Source: Corella eumyota (lineage: Eukaryota; Chordata; Ascidiacea; Phlebobranchia; Corellidae). From it: a stretch of DNA of 64,000 nucleotides. Below are positions 50,551 to 63,930 of this stretch, one piece after another. Each line of letters opens with the position of its first letter. Positions within the stretch are counted from its first letter, which is position 1. Position numbers and translations under genes: made by a program. The notes under the pieces are model-generated. The model did no database searches, was not told where the DNA came from, and saw nothing but the letters and a program-made list of their open reading frames with translations. The DNA lies in NCBI GenBank assembly GCA_963082875.1, contig OY720097.1, positions 18,484,501-18,548,500 on the forward strand, given 5' to 3'.

Positions 50551-51107
50551 TGTTAAGTCCATTTATATGAAACTGATTTATATTTTCTCAATAATTTTAA
50601 ATACAATTTCACACTCGGTTGGACACCATTAGCCGCTATTGTGCGCTTCTTTTTGGATCGCCTTATCGCCTGGTCATTTCAAGTTTTTCCCTTTTTTTCA
50701 GCGTTCTTAGTCACGTGATTTGTGTTTCGCCTTTTTTGTCTTTATTTGTATCGTAACTTGGAATAATTTTGGAACTCTACTTTTAGTACGTCATATATTT
50801 AGAATACGATTCGCCCTGTTCTAACAATTCATAAATGGTCTTTAGTTAGTTTTTGTTAAAAGTAATATTGATTTGTAAGTGTTAAGCCAGTATTGTTTTT
50901 GTTAATTGTTTTTCTTGTGTACTGAATATTGAATACATTGTAGAGTATTTCAATTGTTGTATCAGTCGAGTTAGACAGTTGCAATTCTGGGCCCATTATC
51001 GGTATTATTTTTATATTAACTGAGATCAATCTGTGATCAAGGGGCGTATTTTATTCTCCGATCAACCTATTGTTGGTCACGTGGGGTATAGTTAGACAAA
51101 CCCTACA
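50551..51107 (+). repeat. 5' LTR of the BEL/Pao element
   Basis: 557 bp with TG and CA ends, preceded by AAGTC. Contains two CACGTG-type motifs. No clear primer-binding site family was recognised just after it. Confidence 0.93.
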
Positions 51108-54100
51108 TTTATTTATGAACTGTATGACATTTGGTCATATCGTTGAGTTAGTATAGTTAGTTAGATTTGTAGATTGTTTGACTTAAGATCAAGTTTGGAT
51201 TTATAAATTGGGATATATAATTTGGAAAGGATTTTTTGGATTTACATATAAGAATGAATTTGGAACCAAGTACCAGCGGTCAAGCTTCGACATCGAAGCC
51301 CGTCGAAGAACCGAGTGTCGATCCGAAGTCTGCCCGAAAAAGTGCTTTGGCAAATTTTACTCGAATTGAAAACCAGCTCCTTAAAGAAATCAATGCTCAA
51401 AAGGAGGCAAAGCTGGTCACTGGATGCAAAGCAGTTTTCGACACCGCCTACGATAAATGTTTATCGGCGTGCAACGAGTTTTTGGCTGTTCAAGCTGAAG
51501 TTGAAAAGCCAAAGGCACAGGCCAACATTGATGAAGTTAAAAGCCGATATGCGACAATGAACGAAAGGTATCAAAGTTTTCTATCTTTGTGTGTAACCTC
51601 TGCTTCACCAACACATGGAGCTCCCTCAGTAATTGGGTCCCGCCATTCTGGATCTGTTAGCTCGCAAAGAAGCAGAGGTAGCGTCGAGGCGCTTAAAGTT
51701 CAAGCCGAACAAGTTCAAAAGGAAGCTGAATTAAGTCTTCGGCAGCTTGAAATTCAAAAGCAACAAGAAGAAGAAGCAGAAGAAGAAGTCCGCGAAGCTG
51801 AAGCCAAGGCTCGTGAGGCCGAAGCTAGGGCTCGTCGGAAAAAGCGCACTGCGGCCCTTAAAAGCATGGGCGCACAAATTGAGCTTGAAAAGGAAGTAAC
51901 CAGGGCTCAATCCAAAGTTCTTGAAGCCGAAGCCGAGTTAGAGGGTAGCGTTTTTGGGTCTGACGGGTTCGTAGAAAGGCCATCAATTTCGCTTCGACAA
52001 TTCGCTTCACCAGCTGCTTTGGGGATTGATCAAGCCATTAACAGCTTATCACCCAAACGGAGTGACCCGACCCCCTTCCTAGGTACCCAAACGGGGCCGG
52101 TGTATGATTCCACGCCTATTGTCAAAGAAACCCAGCAAAGTGTGCCCCGTAGCCAATATTTGCCAAGCTACTTAGCGCAAGACGCCACCTTGCCAAGAAT
52201 TACGATTGACAATTTTAATGGCGACATTTTAGAATATGATTCTTTCATCATGCAGTTTGATGAATTTATAGATTGTAAAATATCGGATGACGGCGCCAAA
52301 TTGCAGTTTTTGTTAAAGTATTGCACTGGCGAGGCGTTTGAGGCAATTAAAGGTTGCAAAGTTATTCGTAACCGAACAGAGGCTTACAGAGAAGCGAGAT
52401 CACGACTTGATGAAAAGTTTCGTGCCAGTGATCTTATCATGGAGGCGGCAATGGAAACCATACTTATTGGGCCTCCCATTTCTGAGTCAGATTCCGATGC
52501 TTGGAATAAATTGGCAGACAGCATGTACTACTGCAGCTGTACCTTAAATGCGGGAGGCTATGAGTCCGAATTAAACAGCCGTGAGACAATAAGCAAAATC
52601 TATCGACGATTGCCCGAACAAGTGCGGCGTGATTTTATAAAAATTTCAAAAGATAGAGAAAGAACCGGTAGGAAAACAACCTTCGATGATTTGTTACAGT
52701 TCGTAAGGGAGTTGGCCCGATCATCAAGGCACTACTACCAGCGCATTCATTTTGAGCAATGCGATAAAAAATTTTCCGACATGAAAGGGAGGCGATTTCA
52801 ATCGAAATCGAATCGGCCTGCCAGCAAGAGCTTTAACGTGAAGGAGAAAAGTTTGGCGCCATTATCATTTGTATGCTGTCCTTTGTGTAGGAATGGACAC
52901 CAGCTGTGGCGTTGCGAAATCTTTAAAAAGAAAACGTCGATCGATCGATATAATTTCGTGAAAAATAAAAGGTTGTGTTTCAATTGCTTAAGAGAAGGCC
53001 ACATGAATAACAATTGTCCGACAACAATGGCCTGCAAAACATGTAGCAAAAAACATCACACTTTGCTTCATTACAACAAACCACAACCGAATGAAAACTT
53101 AAACGCACCTACAAATAATGAGAACGCCGAAGAAAGAGCTGTCACCGCCTGCGGTACACAAAAAAGTAAAAATGTAAAACGGTTCAAGGTGCTTCCAGTA
53201 AAGGTTTGGGGCAGCGACCCAAACAAAATCGTCCAAACTTATGCATTTTTGGACGACGGTTCCCACACAAGTATGTGTACTAAAACGTTAGCCAATCAAT
53301 TGGGGCTTAACAAAATCGACCGCCATGTACAGCTATTTACAGCAAATTCACTTACCGAATATGATACCATTGTTGGAGGTATGCATATTCAAGGCATTAA
53401 TGAAATCGAGTCATTTAATGTAGACGAGCTTATTGTTTTAAACGACCTGGTTGATGTAAGTGAAAGTATACCCACTAAAGATGTAGCAAACCGCTACGCG
53501 CATCTTAATGATCTCACGTTTCCGAGACTTAAGAACGCAAAAATTGAATTGCTTCTTGGTAACAATGTACATGAAGCCTTTAGGTTAAAGGAGCAACGTG
53601 TGGGGAAACCTGGTCAACCATTTGGCCTGCATACAGCGCTTGGCTGGACATTATTTGGTTCTGACTACTCTAATAGGTCAGATAACAATGCACGAAAAAT
53701 CAATTTTCTACATAGCCTAGATGGCATTGATGCTTCTTGTAGAATATTGGTCAACTCGTTTAATCAAAACTTTAAGGATTTAAACGACGTTCAACGCCAT
53801 GAGGCCTCAATAGAGGATAAAAGGGCTTTGGGAATAATGAAATCGACCGTTAAAAAGGTTGACGGTCATTACCAAATTGGATTACCGTAGAAGGACGATC
53901 TTGCAAGACCGTCGAATAATCGGAAAATGGCTGAACGAAGGCTTCAGTACTTAAAGAAGAAATTGCAAGCTAACCCTGAACTTTTTTCCAGGTATAGGGA
54001 TAAGGTTACTGAATATGTAAATAGTGGCCATGCCACAATGATTTTAGATGGTGAAATTAGGAATTTAAGTAACTTTAAATATTATATACCTCACCATTTT

Positions 54101-57100
54101 ACAGGGCCTAAATTTCGTATTGTTTTTGATTGTGCTGCTAAACATTTAGGCCTATCTCTTAATGACTATTTGTTACAGGGGCCTGATTTAACTAATAATC
54201 TGGTTGGCGTGCTTTTGCGCTTTCGCCAGGAAAAAATCGCTTTAGTTGCAGATATAAAGGGCATGTTTCACCAGGTGTTCGTTGCTCCCAATGATCGGGA
54301 TGCCTTTAGGTTCTTGTGGTGGCCAGAAAACGACCTGTCGCGAACTCCGGTTGATTACCGCATGAACGTTCATATTTTTGGCGCGACGTCATCGCCGAGT
54401 TGCGCTGCATTTGCATTACGTAAGACAGCTGACGACAACCTGACTGGTGCGAACGAACAAACCCTGAGTACTGTAAGGCAAAATTTTTATGTTGATGATA
54501 TGTTAAAATCGTGTAGTAGTGTAAATGAAGCCTTGCATTTGTTACGTGATATTCAACCGCTTCTTAAAAGCGGCGGCTTCCATTTAACTAAGTTTATTAG
54601 TAATGACAAAACTATACTTGCTTCTGTTCCTTCTGCAGAGTTGGCATCGTCAACGTTAAATCTTGATTTACATGAGTTGCCAACTGAACGTGCGTTAGGT
54701 GTTTATTGGGACACCGCCCTTGATTGTTTTAAGGTGAAGGTAAACGTTCAATTAAAACCTTCCACTAGACGTGGTATTCTTTCTATGGTAAGTCAGGTCT
54801 ATGACCCATTGGGCTTTGCCCAACCATTCATTTTACCTGCACGTAAATTACTGCAGGAAGCATGCAATTCACAAGTAGGTTGGGACGATCTGTTACCCAA
54901 CAGTCATATCACTAAATGGAATGCATGGTTACGTAATCTAACCCTTTTGGAGCGTATAAGCGTTCCCAGATGCCTTAAGTCTTCTTTAAGCATGTTAAAA
55001 AGTATTCAGCTGCACACGTTTTGTGATGCAAGCAGTATTGGCTATGGAGCCGTTAGTTATCTTCGTGTTGTTGATTTGCATGATGTGATTTTATGTTCTT
55101 TTGTTATGGGCAAGTCTCGCGTTTCACCTTTGAAACCTGTAAGCACGCCGAGACTTGAGCTTACGGCAGCTGTTATTGCCGTAAAACTAAGCACGCTAAT
55201 TTAGCAAGAGCTTGAGTATAAGCTGGGCGACATTTTCTACTGGACGGATTCGACGACGGTGCTTCAATACATTCTTAATACATCAACACGATTCCACACT
55301 TTCGTTGCCAATAGATTGGAATTTATTCACGGTCCGTGTCAATGGAGACACGTTGACACCAAACGTAACCCGGCTGACATAGCATCTCGAGGTCTTATGC
55401 CAGACAAAGTAGATAAGGCCGAAATTTGGTTTAATGGCCCGCAGTTTTTGGGTCAAGTTGTTAATGAATGGCCCGCTCGCCCACAAGTTTTGCCACCGCT
55501 TGCCAACGACGATCCTGAGTTGAAACAAGAACCAGCAAAGTGCAATTTCACAAAAGAAATTAGCAGCACTGGCATTGAGCGCCTTTTTTCTCGCTATTCA
55601 TCTTTTTTCCGATTACAACGCTGCGTGGCATGGCTTCTTCGTTATAAGCAATACCTGAGGTGGAAGGCTGAAACTCGAAATTTAGCAGCAAGTTCAACTT
55701 CGTTTAACACCAATTTTCTTAGTCGTCAGGAGATAGATGCTGCCACTACCGCTATCGTACATGCTGTTCAGCACGACGTTTTTCCCGAGGTTATTAAGTT
55801 GCTTTCTAACCATGAGAACTTTCAGTCGCCTGTAGTAATGAGTAAAGGAGAACTTCGCAATTCAAAAGTTCTCAGCTCGTTGCAAAAGTTGTCACCCATT
55901 TTGGTCAATAATGTAATCTATGTTGGAGGAAGATTACAAAAGTCTTTGGTTGATAGGAATGCAAAGCATCAAATGATCTTGCCTTCAAACCACCCTGTCA
56001 CTGCCCTCATTATTTCGTCTCATCACATACGTCAAGGTCATTCCGGAACCTTGCATGTGGTAGCCTCTATCCGGGAAAGTTTTTGGATTTTGCGTGGCCA
56101 GGCAGCTGTTCGAAAGGTACTACGAAACTGCAGACAATGTAGACGATGGAACGCGAAAATCGGTGAACAAATGATGGCCGCATTACCCTCATCAAGGGTT
56201 ACTGCCAACAGGCCACCATTCACCTGTGTTGGTGTCGATTATATGGGCCCCATACCTGTCAAGCTGGGACGGAGCCAAGTTAAGCGATATGCTTGTGTTT
56301 TTACCTGTATGGCCACCAGAGCAGTCCATATTGAGGTTGCACAGTCGCTTGAAACAAGTGCCTTTATAGATGCATACAGAAGGTTCATTTCAAGAAGGCC
56401 AACACCGAAACAAATTTTTAGTGACAACGGCACTAATTTCGTCGGTGCCGAACGTGAATTGCGTATGGGTATAAGGAAATGGAATAAAAAACAAATGCAT
56501 GATGCTATGTTGCAGAATGAAATAGATTGGAGATTTAATCCCCCTGCTGCAAGCCATCAAGGCGGAGTATGGGAGCGTAAAATAAGAACAGTTCGAAAAA
56601 TTATACGTTCAATCACCGGTGAACGAGTTCTTGACGACTACGGTCTCATGACGTTGCTCACTGAAGTTGAAAGGATCTTGAATAACCGACCTTTAACCCC
56701 TATTAGTGATGATCCGCGAGACTTGGAAACGCTTTCTCCAAGTATGGTTTTAAAAGGAGCAATCGATATGTCATTGCCCCCTGGAGAATTTATAAAAGCG
56801 GATGGTTATAAAAAGTCATGGCGCCTGACCCAACTAGTCGTCGATCAATTCTGGACGCGATGGCTAAAAGAATATTTGCCGCTTTTGCAATTGCGACAAA
56901 AATGGCTTCGGCCCGTGAGAAATTTTGCTGTTGGTGACGTAGTGTTGATTGTGGATGACACAATTAAAAGAGGATACTGGCCGAAGGGAATTATAGAACA
57001 ATGTGAAAGTGACTGTAACGGACTTGTACGACGCGTGCGTGTAAAAACCGCCACAACGGTCCTTTGGCGGGATATTAGAAAGCTGTGCCTTCTCGAAGCG

Positions 57101-57358
57101 CAGCAATGACTTATAACGCGTTTTTCTTTCATTCATTATTGCATGTATCGTTATCATTTCACCTCATGTCACTCGTGTGAACTTTCGTATTTTCTTACCC
57201 TTTGATGTGTACGATTATCGTATATTGTTATAATGTAATGTTTTCTTTTTTGACGATTATCTCACGTCATACTGTTTTTGTTTTTGATATAATGTACTTT
57301 GTTTATTGTGAAATGACTTCGTATATTTTGTTGTGTACTCGGTCATTTGGGGCCGGAA

Positions 57359-57915
57359 TGTTAAGTCCATTTATGTGAAACTGATTTATATTTTCTCAAT
57401 AATTTTAAATACAATTTCACACTCGGTTGGACACCATTAGCCGCTATTGTGCGCTTCTTTTTGGATCGCCTTATCGCCTGGTCATTTCAAGTTTTTCCCT
57501 TTTTTTCAGCGTTCTTAGTCACGTGATTTGTGTTTCGCCTTTTTTGTCTTTATTTGTATCGTAACTTGGAATAATTTTGGAACTCTACTTTTAGTACGTC
57601 ATATATTTAGAATACGATTCGCCCTGTTCTAACAATTCATAAATGGTCTTTAGTTAGTTTTTGTTAAAAGTAATATTGATTTGTAAGTGTTAAGCCAGTA
57701 TTGTTTTTGTTAATTGTTTTTCTTGTGTACTGAATATTGAATACATTGTAGAGTATTTCAATTGTTGTATCAGTCGAGTTAGACAGTTGCAATTCTGGGC
57801 CCATTATCGGTATTATTTTTATATTAACTGAGATCAATCTGTGATCAAGGGGCGTATTTTATTCTCCGATCAACCTATTGTTGGTCACGTGGGGTATAGT
57901 TAGACAAACCCTACA
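57359..57915 (+). repeat. 3' LTR of the BEL/Pao element
   Basis: 557 bp, nearly identical to the 5' LTR, preceded by a G/A-rich stretch GGGGCCGGAA that may be the polypurine tract, and followed by AAGTC. Confidence 0.93.
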
Positions 57916-58321
57916 AAGTCAATACAGCAAAGGGACATGGTTTACCACCCTTCACACAAGTCATGGTTTGGCAACCATGCGTTTTCTTTTCACCTCCTGT
58001 TCCCAAGCGGCAGAGTGTTGTTTCAGTGGCCTAGTTACAGTTTAATGTCAATTGTTACCTTAAAAAACGTGCTTAACCAAAAAACTATGTGGTTTAGCAT
58101 AACTAGATATATTAAAAATTAAAAGAGGAAGGCTGGCGATATAGGTTAACCTCAATAATTTTAAAAAAAATTATAAGATTTTTATATTGAATAAATTTCA
58201 ACCAAAATAAGATTTTAACAGATTAACCTGTTGTCTGTAATTCCAGTTTATAAACTAAAAATCCAATTTTCAAAATATCAAAAACGATTTTTTTTAGCGA
58301 AACATTTACAATAAGTTTAAA
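57916..58321. other. Host spacer between the BEL 3' LTR and PARP copy B
   Basis: Host sequence, repeated at 63525-63930 as part of the duplication. A T-rich tract ending in TTTTTTTTAG lies at about 58290-58300, some 22 bases before the copy B ATG: acceptor-like, fitting a 5'-UTR intron or spliced-leader site. Confidence 0.4.
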
Positions 58322-60027
58322 ATGGCAAAAGAACTATTACGTGAATTACTTCAAGAGCTTGGGCCCCTTTCAGATTTAAAATCAGAATGTCCACGTAGAA
58401 AAGAGTATGAAAAAAACTATTGATTTTAATTTGTCAATATACAAATATCTAAATTTACCAAAACAGTATTTTTGTTACTTATACTAATTTAGAATAAGTT
58501 TGACGTTAAAGTTTTGATTCATGCTTGTTGTAATTATACTTCAAATAAAAATGTAACAACAGATTTTTTGTTTATATTATGTACAGAGATTACGATATGA
58601 AGCCATTTTCAAAAAACTCTATAGAGTTTGATTTAGTATCTACAATTATGGACTTAACTATTAGAGAACATGATGGCAATAGAGGCGGAGTATTCTCAAG
58701 TTACCACATAATAAAGGTATATCATTTCAACAATTCCAAGTTACTATGTCATTAAAAAAAAAATTGTTAACATGTAGATAATAAGTGTTCATCGTTAATA
58801 AAAACCTGGTTCTTAATTTTTGTGCCATCGGTCAATAAATATGTGTGATTAACTTTGAACGTAGACATTTTTTTAAAATCACAGAAAATGGGTTTTAACT
58901 GTTTTTATTAATATATGTTTGAATAGGTTGAACGAGTTTTGAATAGATGTTTGTTGAACAGATACGAACGTTTTGCTGACACTTTAGGTCGAAGAAATAC
59001 CCGTCTTCTATACCATGGAACACATGCAAACAATGTAGAAGATATAATCGAGAATGGTACATTTTGACTTAAAATTGTAGCCCAGAAATTTTTACTTCCA
59101 ATTTTTTTATTATTTCAACAGGATTTGACGAAAATGAAACAAATCCAAACGCAATGTTTGGTGGTGGATTTTATTTTGCTGATCTCTCATCAAAATCAAA
59201 CCAGTATGTTGATGTCCGAAACAACAACGTAAAACGAAAGATATTGATATGCAGAGTGATGCTAGGTCAAATAATAATTTGTTAACGATTTGTAATAGTA
59301 TATTTTTTCACAAACGATATGTTAATAAGTTTTAAAGGTATATCTGAAGCGTTATACCTTTCAAATAAATCTTTGGTTTTATTTTAGCACAAAGTTTTAA
59401 TATTTATTGTTAACAACATCAAAGTTAGCATGGTGTAGTGGTCAGAACACTTCCTACACTGCATGGGACTTGGGTCGATTACCACGGCTAAAGATATATT
59501 GAAAAAAAGTTCAGCAATAATTGTTATTCTTTCTAGACGCTAAATTTATTTATTCACAGGTAACATGAAAGTACTCCAACGCCCAAGAAAAGGATATGAT
59601 GAACCACCACCAGGTTATGATTCAATTATGGGAGATACATATGCAGGTTTTCTGACGTATCCAGAATATGTGGTCTATTATCCCGATCAGGTAAACGTAC
59701 ATCTCGCAACAAAAAGTGGTTTAAATGTTCAGTTGCTGAGCGAAAGTAAAATTGTTTTTTAGAAACATTATTTTATGGCTTTTCTAGACTTACCTTATCT
59801 TTATTTTTTAACACCCCCCGAACACAATAAAAGATCAGTGTGTTGTAGTTATTGATCTAAAATATTTGTAAATTGGGACTTTACCTTAAGTGAAAAAGTT
59901 TTTGAGCTAAAGTGAAAACTTATTTACACAGTAGGTCTACAGCAATCAATCGAATATTTAGGTTAATTTTTTACTTTTTTTACAGATATATCCAGAGTTA
60001 GTGGTGACTTACAAACTTGTGGCATAA
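58322..60027 (+). CDS. Tankyrase-like PARP domain gene, copy B (intact)
   Basis: Six exons in frame: 58322-58404, 58587-58716, 58927-59056, 59122-59265, 59560-59690 and 59986-60027, 660 nt, 219 residues. The catalytic triad is present: His101 (YHGTH), Tyr132 (GGGFYFADLSSKSNQY) and Glu210 (YPELVVTYKL). His-Tyr-Glu PARPs can usually add poly(ADP-ribose) using NAD+. Tyr143 matches the nicotinamide-stacking Tyr. The layout GNRGGVFSSYHIIK, MFGGGFYF, KILICRVMLG and YPEYVVYYPDQIYPELVVTY is tankyrase-like. No ankyrin repeat, SAM domain or CHCC zinc site is present, so target choice must rest on the short N-terminus (about 27 residues, LLRELLQELGPL helix) or partners. The third exon is 18 nt shorter than in copy A. 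Confidence 0.88.
59425..59510 (+). mobile_element. Internally deleted tRNA-derived SINE in a PARP intron
   Basis: The head AGCATGGTGTAGTGGTCAGA, then ACTTGGGTCGATTACCAC, joins directly to the tail TAAAGATATATTG plus A run. The body is missing. Confidence 0.65.
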
Positions 60028-60404
60028 GCACCTATTGTGGATAAAGAATTGTAAATATGGCCTATTCTTGCTTGTAGTTATAATATATTGTTTGTAGTGG
60101 TGGTTTGAAAATAAACTTAAGCATTGAAATGAAATATGAGAATGTCTTTGTTTCAATAAAAAGAAATAGAACAGCGCAATGAAGTCTAGTCACGAACAGT
60201 CAACTGTGTAACAGCAGCGAAAAAATAATTTTGCCTAAGGTAACTTCCCTAACGTTAAAACACCTAGGAAATTCCGCTCAAAAACTAATAGAATATAACT
60301 ATAACTACTGACTGTAGCAATAATATAAGTAAGCTCTGACTGTAAAAAAATAGCGCATTGTTGTAATTTATAAAGATAATATAGTGATTAAATAAATTTA
60401 AAAT

Positions 60405-60837
60405 ATGGCTGAACAAACGTCAAAAGAACTACTCAGACAACTAGGCTCTTTAAAGGAACAACGATCAAAATGTCCACAGGGAAGAGGGTAAAACGATTTA
60501 ATAATGTTTAAAAATAACTGATTGGGCCAAAATGTGCTCTACAATTTGCTGTATAAAACACAACTTGCATAATATAATTCATTCTAAGTTTTGATTTAAA
60601 GTACGTTATTAATACAAATAATTTTTCTATACAAGTTAAGCCTTTGATAAATTCCTATTCGTAAATTAGTTACGCAATTTTTAAATAATGTTTAATCTTT
60701 GCTCCAGAAACTTTAACATTGAGGAATTTACAAGAGATTCAATTGAATTTAATTTGGTTTCCAAAATGATGAATCAAACTATTAAAAAACATCGCGGTAA
60801 TAGGGGTGGAATATTCTCATGTTACAACCTAGTCAAG
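60405..60837 (+). pseudogene. Tankyrase-like PARP domain gene, copy C, first two exons only
   Basis: Exons 60405-60487 and 60708-60837 match copies A and B in length (83 and 130 nt) and sequence (FTRDSIEFNLVSKMMNQTI, GNRGGIFSCYNLVK). The next intron is cut at 60859/60860, where duplicated BEL sequence begins, so the His, Tyr and Glu exons are not present here. In a tandem duplication the full copy C may lie beyond the window. The frame open through exon 2 runs on into the element sequence by chance. Confidence 0.8.
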
Positions 60838-60859
60838 GTAAATAATAGTTTAAATTCGT

Positions 60860-63524
60860 TGCTTCAATACATTCTTAATACATCAACACGATTCCACACT
60901 TTCGTTGCCAATAGATTGGAATTTATTCACGGTCTTTCTAAGCCGTGTCAATGGAGACACGTTGACACCAAACGTAACCCGGCTGACATAGCATCTCGAG
61001 GTCTTATGCCAGACAAAGTAGATAAGGCCGGAATTTGGTTTAATGGCCCGCAGTTTTTGGGTCAAGTTGTTAATGAATGGCCCGCTCGCCCACAAGTTTT
61101 GCCACCGCTTGCCAACGACGATCCTGAGTTGAAACAAGAACCAGCAAAGTGCAATTTCACAAAAGAAATTAGCAGCACTGGCATTGAGCGCCTTTTTTCT
61201 CGCTATTCATCTTTTTTCCGATTACAACGCTGCGTGGCATGGCTTCTTCGTTATAAGCAATACCTGAGGTGGAAGGCTGAAACTCGAAATTTAGCAGCAA
61301 GTTCAACTTCGTTTAACACCAATTTTCTTAGTCGTCAGGAGATAGATGCTGCCACTACCGCTATCGTACATGCTGTTCAGCACGACGTTTTTCCCGAGGT
61401 TATTAAGTTGCTTTCTAACCATGAGAACTTTCAGTCGCCTGTAGTAATGAGTAAAGGAGAACTTCGCAATTCAAAAGTTCTCAGCTCGTTGCAAAAGTTG
61501 TCACCCATTTTGGTCAATAATGTAATCTATGTTGGAGGAAGATTACAAAAGTCTTTGGTTGATAGGAATGCAAAGCATCAAATGATCTTGCCTTCAAACC
61601 ACCCTGTCACTGCCCTCATTATTTCGTCTCATCACATACGTCAAGGTCATTCCGGAACCTTGCATGTGGTAGCCTCTATCCGGGAAAGTTTTTGGATTTT
61701 GCGTGGCCAGGCAGCTGTTCGAAAGGTACTACGAAACTGCAGACAATGTAGACGATGGAACGCGAAAATCGGTGAACAAATGATGGCCGCATTACCCTCA
61801 TCAAGGGTTACTGCCAACAGGCCACCATTCACCTGTGTTGGTGTCGATTATATGGGCCCCATACCTGTCAAGCTGGGACGGAGCCAAGTTAAGCGATATG
61901 CTTGTGTTTTTACCTGTATGGCCACCAGAGCAGTCCATATTGAGGTTGCACAGTCGCTTGAAACAAGTGCCTTTATAGATGCATACAGAAGGTTCATTTC
62001 AAGAAGGCCAACACCGAAACAAATTTTTAGTGACAACGGCACTAATTTCGTCGGTGCCGAACGTGAATTGCGTATGGGTATAAGGAAATGGAATAAAAAA
62101 CAAATGCATGATGCTATGTTGCAGAATGAAATAGATTGGAGATTTAATCCCCCTGCTGCAAGCCATCAAGGCGGAGTATGGGAGCGTATAATAAGAACAG
62201 TTCGAAAAATTATACGTTCAATCACCGGTGAACGAGTTCTTGACGACTACGGTCTCATGACGTTGCTCACTGAAGTTGAAAGGGTCTTGAATAACCGACC
62301 TTTAACCCCTATTAGTGATGATCCGCGAGACTTGGAAACGCTTTCTCCAAGTATGGTTTTAAAAGGAGCAATCGATATGTCATTGCCCCCTGGAGAATTT
62401 ATAAAAGCGGATGGTTATAAAAAGTCATGGCGCCTGACCCAACTAGTCGTCGATCAATTCTGGACGCGATGGCTAAAAGAATATTTGCCGCTTTTGCAAT
62501 TGCGACAAAAATGGCTTCGGCCCGTGAGAAATTTTGCTGTTGGTGACGTAGTGTTGATTGTGGATGACACAATTAAAAGAGGATACTGGCCGAAGGGAAT
62601 TATAGAACAATGTGAAAGTGACTGTAACGGACTTGTACGACGCGTGCGTGTAAAAACCGCCACAACGGTCCTTTGGCGGGATATTAGAAAGCTGTGCCTT
62701 CTCGAAGCGCAGCAATGACTTATAACGCGTTTTTCTTTCATTCATTATTGCATGTATCGTTATCATTTCACCTCATGTCACTCGTGTGAACTTTCGTATT
62801 TTCTTACCCTTTGATGTGTACGATTATCGTATATTGTTATAATGTAATGTTTTCTTTTTTGACGATTATCTCACGTCATACTGTTTTTGTTTTTGATATA
62901 ATGTACTTTGTTTATTGTGAAATGACTTCGTATATTTTGTTGTGTACTCGGTCATTTGGGGCCGGAATGTTAAGTCCATTTATGTGAAACTGATTTATAT
63001 TTTCTCAATAATTTTAAATACAATTTCACACTCGGTTGGACACCATTAGCCGCTATTGTGCGCTTCTTTTTGGATCGCCTTATCGCCTGGTCATTTCAAG
63101 TTTTTCCCTTTTTTTCAGCGTTCTTAGTCACGTGATTTGTGTTTCGCCTTTTTTGTCTTTATTTGTATCGTAACTTGGAATAATTTTGGAACTCTACTTT
63201 TAGTACGTCATATATTTAGAATACGATTCGCCCTGTTCTAACAATTCATAAATGGTCTTTAGTTAGTTTTTGTTAAAAGTAATATTGATTTGTAAGTGTT
63301 AAGCCAGTATTGTTTTTGTTAATTGTTTTTCTTGTGTACTGAATATTGAATACATTGTAGAGTATTTCAATTGTTGTATCAGTCGAGTTAGACAGTTGCA
63401 ATTCTGGGCCCATTATCGGTATTATTTTTATATTAACTGAGATCAATCTGTGATCAAGGGGCGTATTTTATTCTCCGATCAACCTATTGTTGGTCACGTG
63501 GGGTATAGTTAGACAAACCCTACA
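60860..63524 (+). mobile_element. Partial BEL/Pao copy created by the duplication
   Basis: Integrase part, 3' untranslated part and one LTR (62968-63524). It lacks the 5' LTR, gag, protease and reverse transcriptase. It did not arrive by its own insertion: its left end is the duplication junction and its right flank equals that of the first copy. Confidence 0.9.
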
Positions 63525-63930
63525 AAGTCAATACAGCAAAGGGACATGGTTTACCACCCTTCACACAAGTCATGGTTTGGCAACCATGCGTTTTCTTTTC
63601 ACCTCCTGTTCCCAAGCGGCAGAGTGTTGTTTCAGTGGCCTAGTTACAGTTTAATGTCAATTGTTACCTTAAAAAACGTGCTTAACCAAAAAACTATGTG
63701 GTTTAGCATAACTAGATATATTAAAAATTAAAAGAGGAAGGCTGGCGATATAGGTTAACCTCAATAATTTTAAAAAAAATTATAAGATTTTTATATTGAA
63801 TAAATTTCAACCAAAATAAGATTTTAACAGATTAACCTGTTGTCTGTAATTCCAGTTTATAAACTAAAAATCCAATTTTCAAAATATCAAAAACGATTTT
63901 TTTTAGCGAAACATTTACAATAAGTTTAAA

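Larger units (their letters stand above)
50551..57915 (+). mobile_element. BEL/Pao LTR retrotransposon, young copy
   Basis: 7,365 bp with 557-bp LTRs at both ends (TGTTAAGTCC to AAACCCTACA) that differ at one base by eye, and a 5-bp target duplication AAGTC on each side (50546-50550 and 57916-57920). Part order is gag-like region with coiled coil and a CCHC knuckle region (about 51.2-53.1 kb), aspartic protease (FLDDGSHTSM, about 53.2 kb), reverse transcriptase (YVDDM, about 54.5 kb), RNase H (near 55.0 kb), and integrase with zinc-binding and DDE core (about 55.9-57.0 kb). This order, the DUF1759-like and A17-type regions and the 5-bp duplication fit BEL/Pao. No envelope gene. The coding region is not one continuous frame as is usual for the family; about two breaks, so it looks recently dead or nearly so. 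Near-identical LTRs point to a very recent insertion. Confidence 0.93.

Noticed and set aside
60688-62718. Long open frame running from PARP copy C exon 2 into BEL integrase sequence, suggesting a host-integrase fusion gene
   Set aside because: The frame crosses a splice donor (60838) and an intron piece, then a duplication junction. The integrase part is the same as in the nearby element, and the fusion is best explained as chance read-through at the breakpoint.
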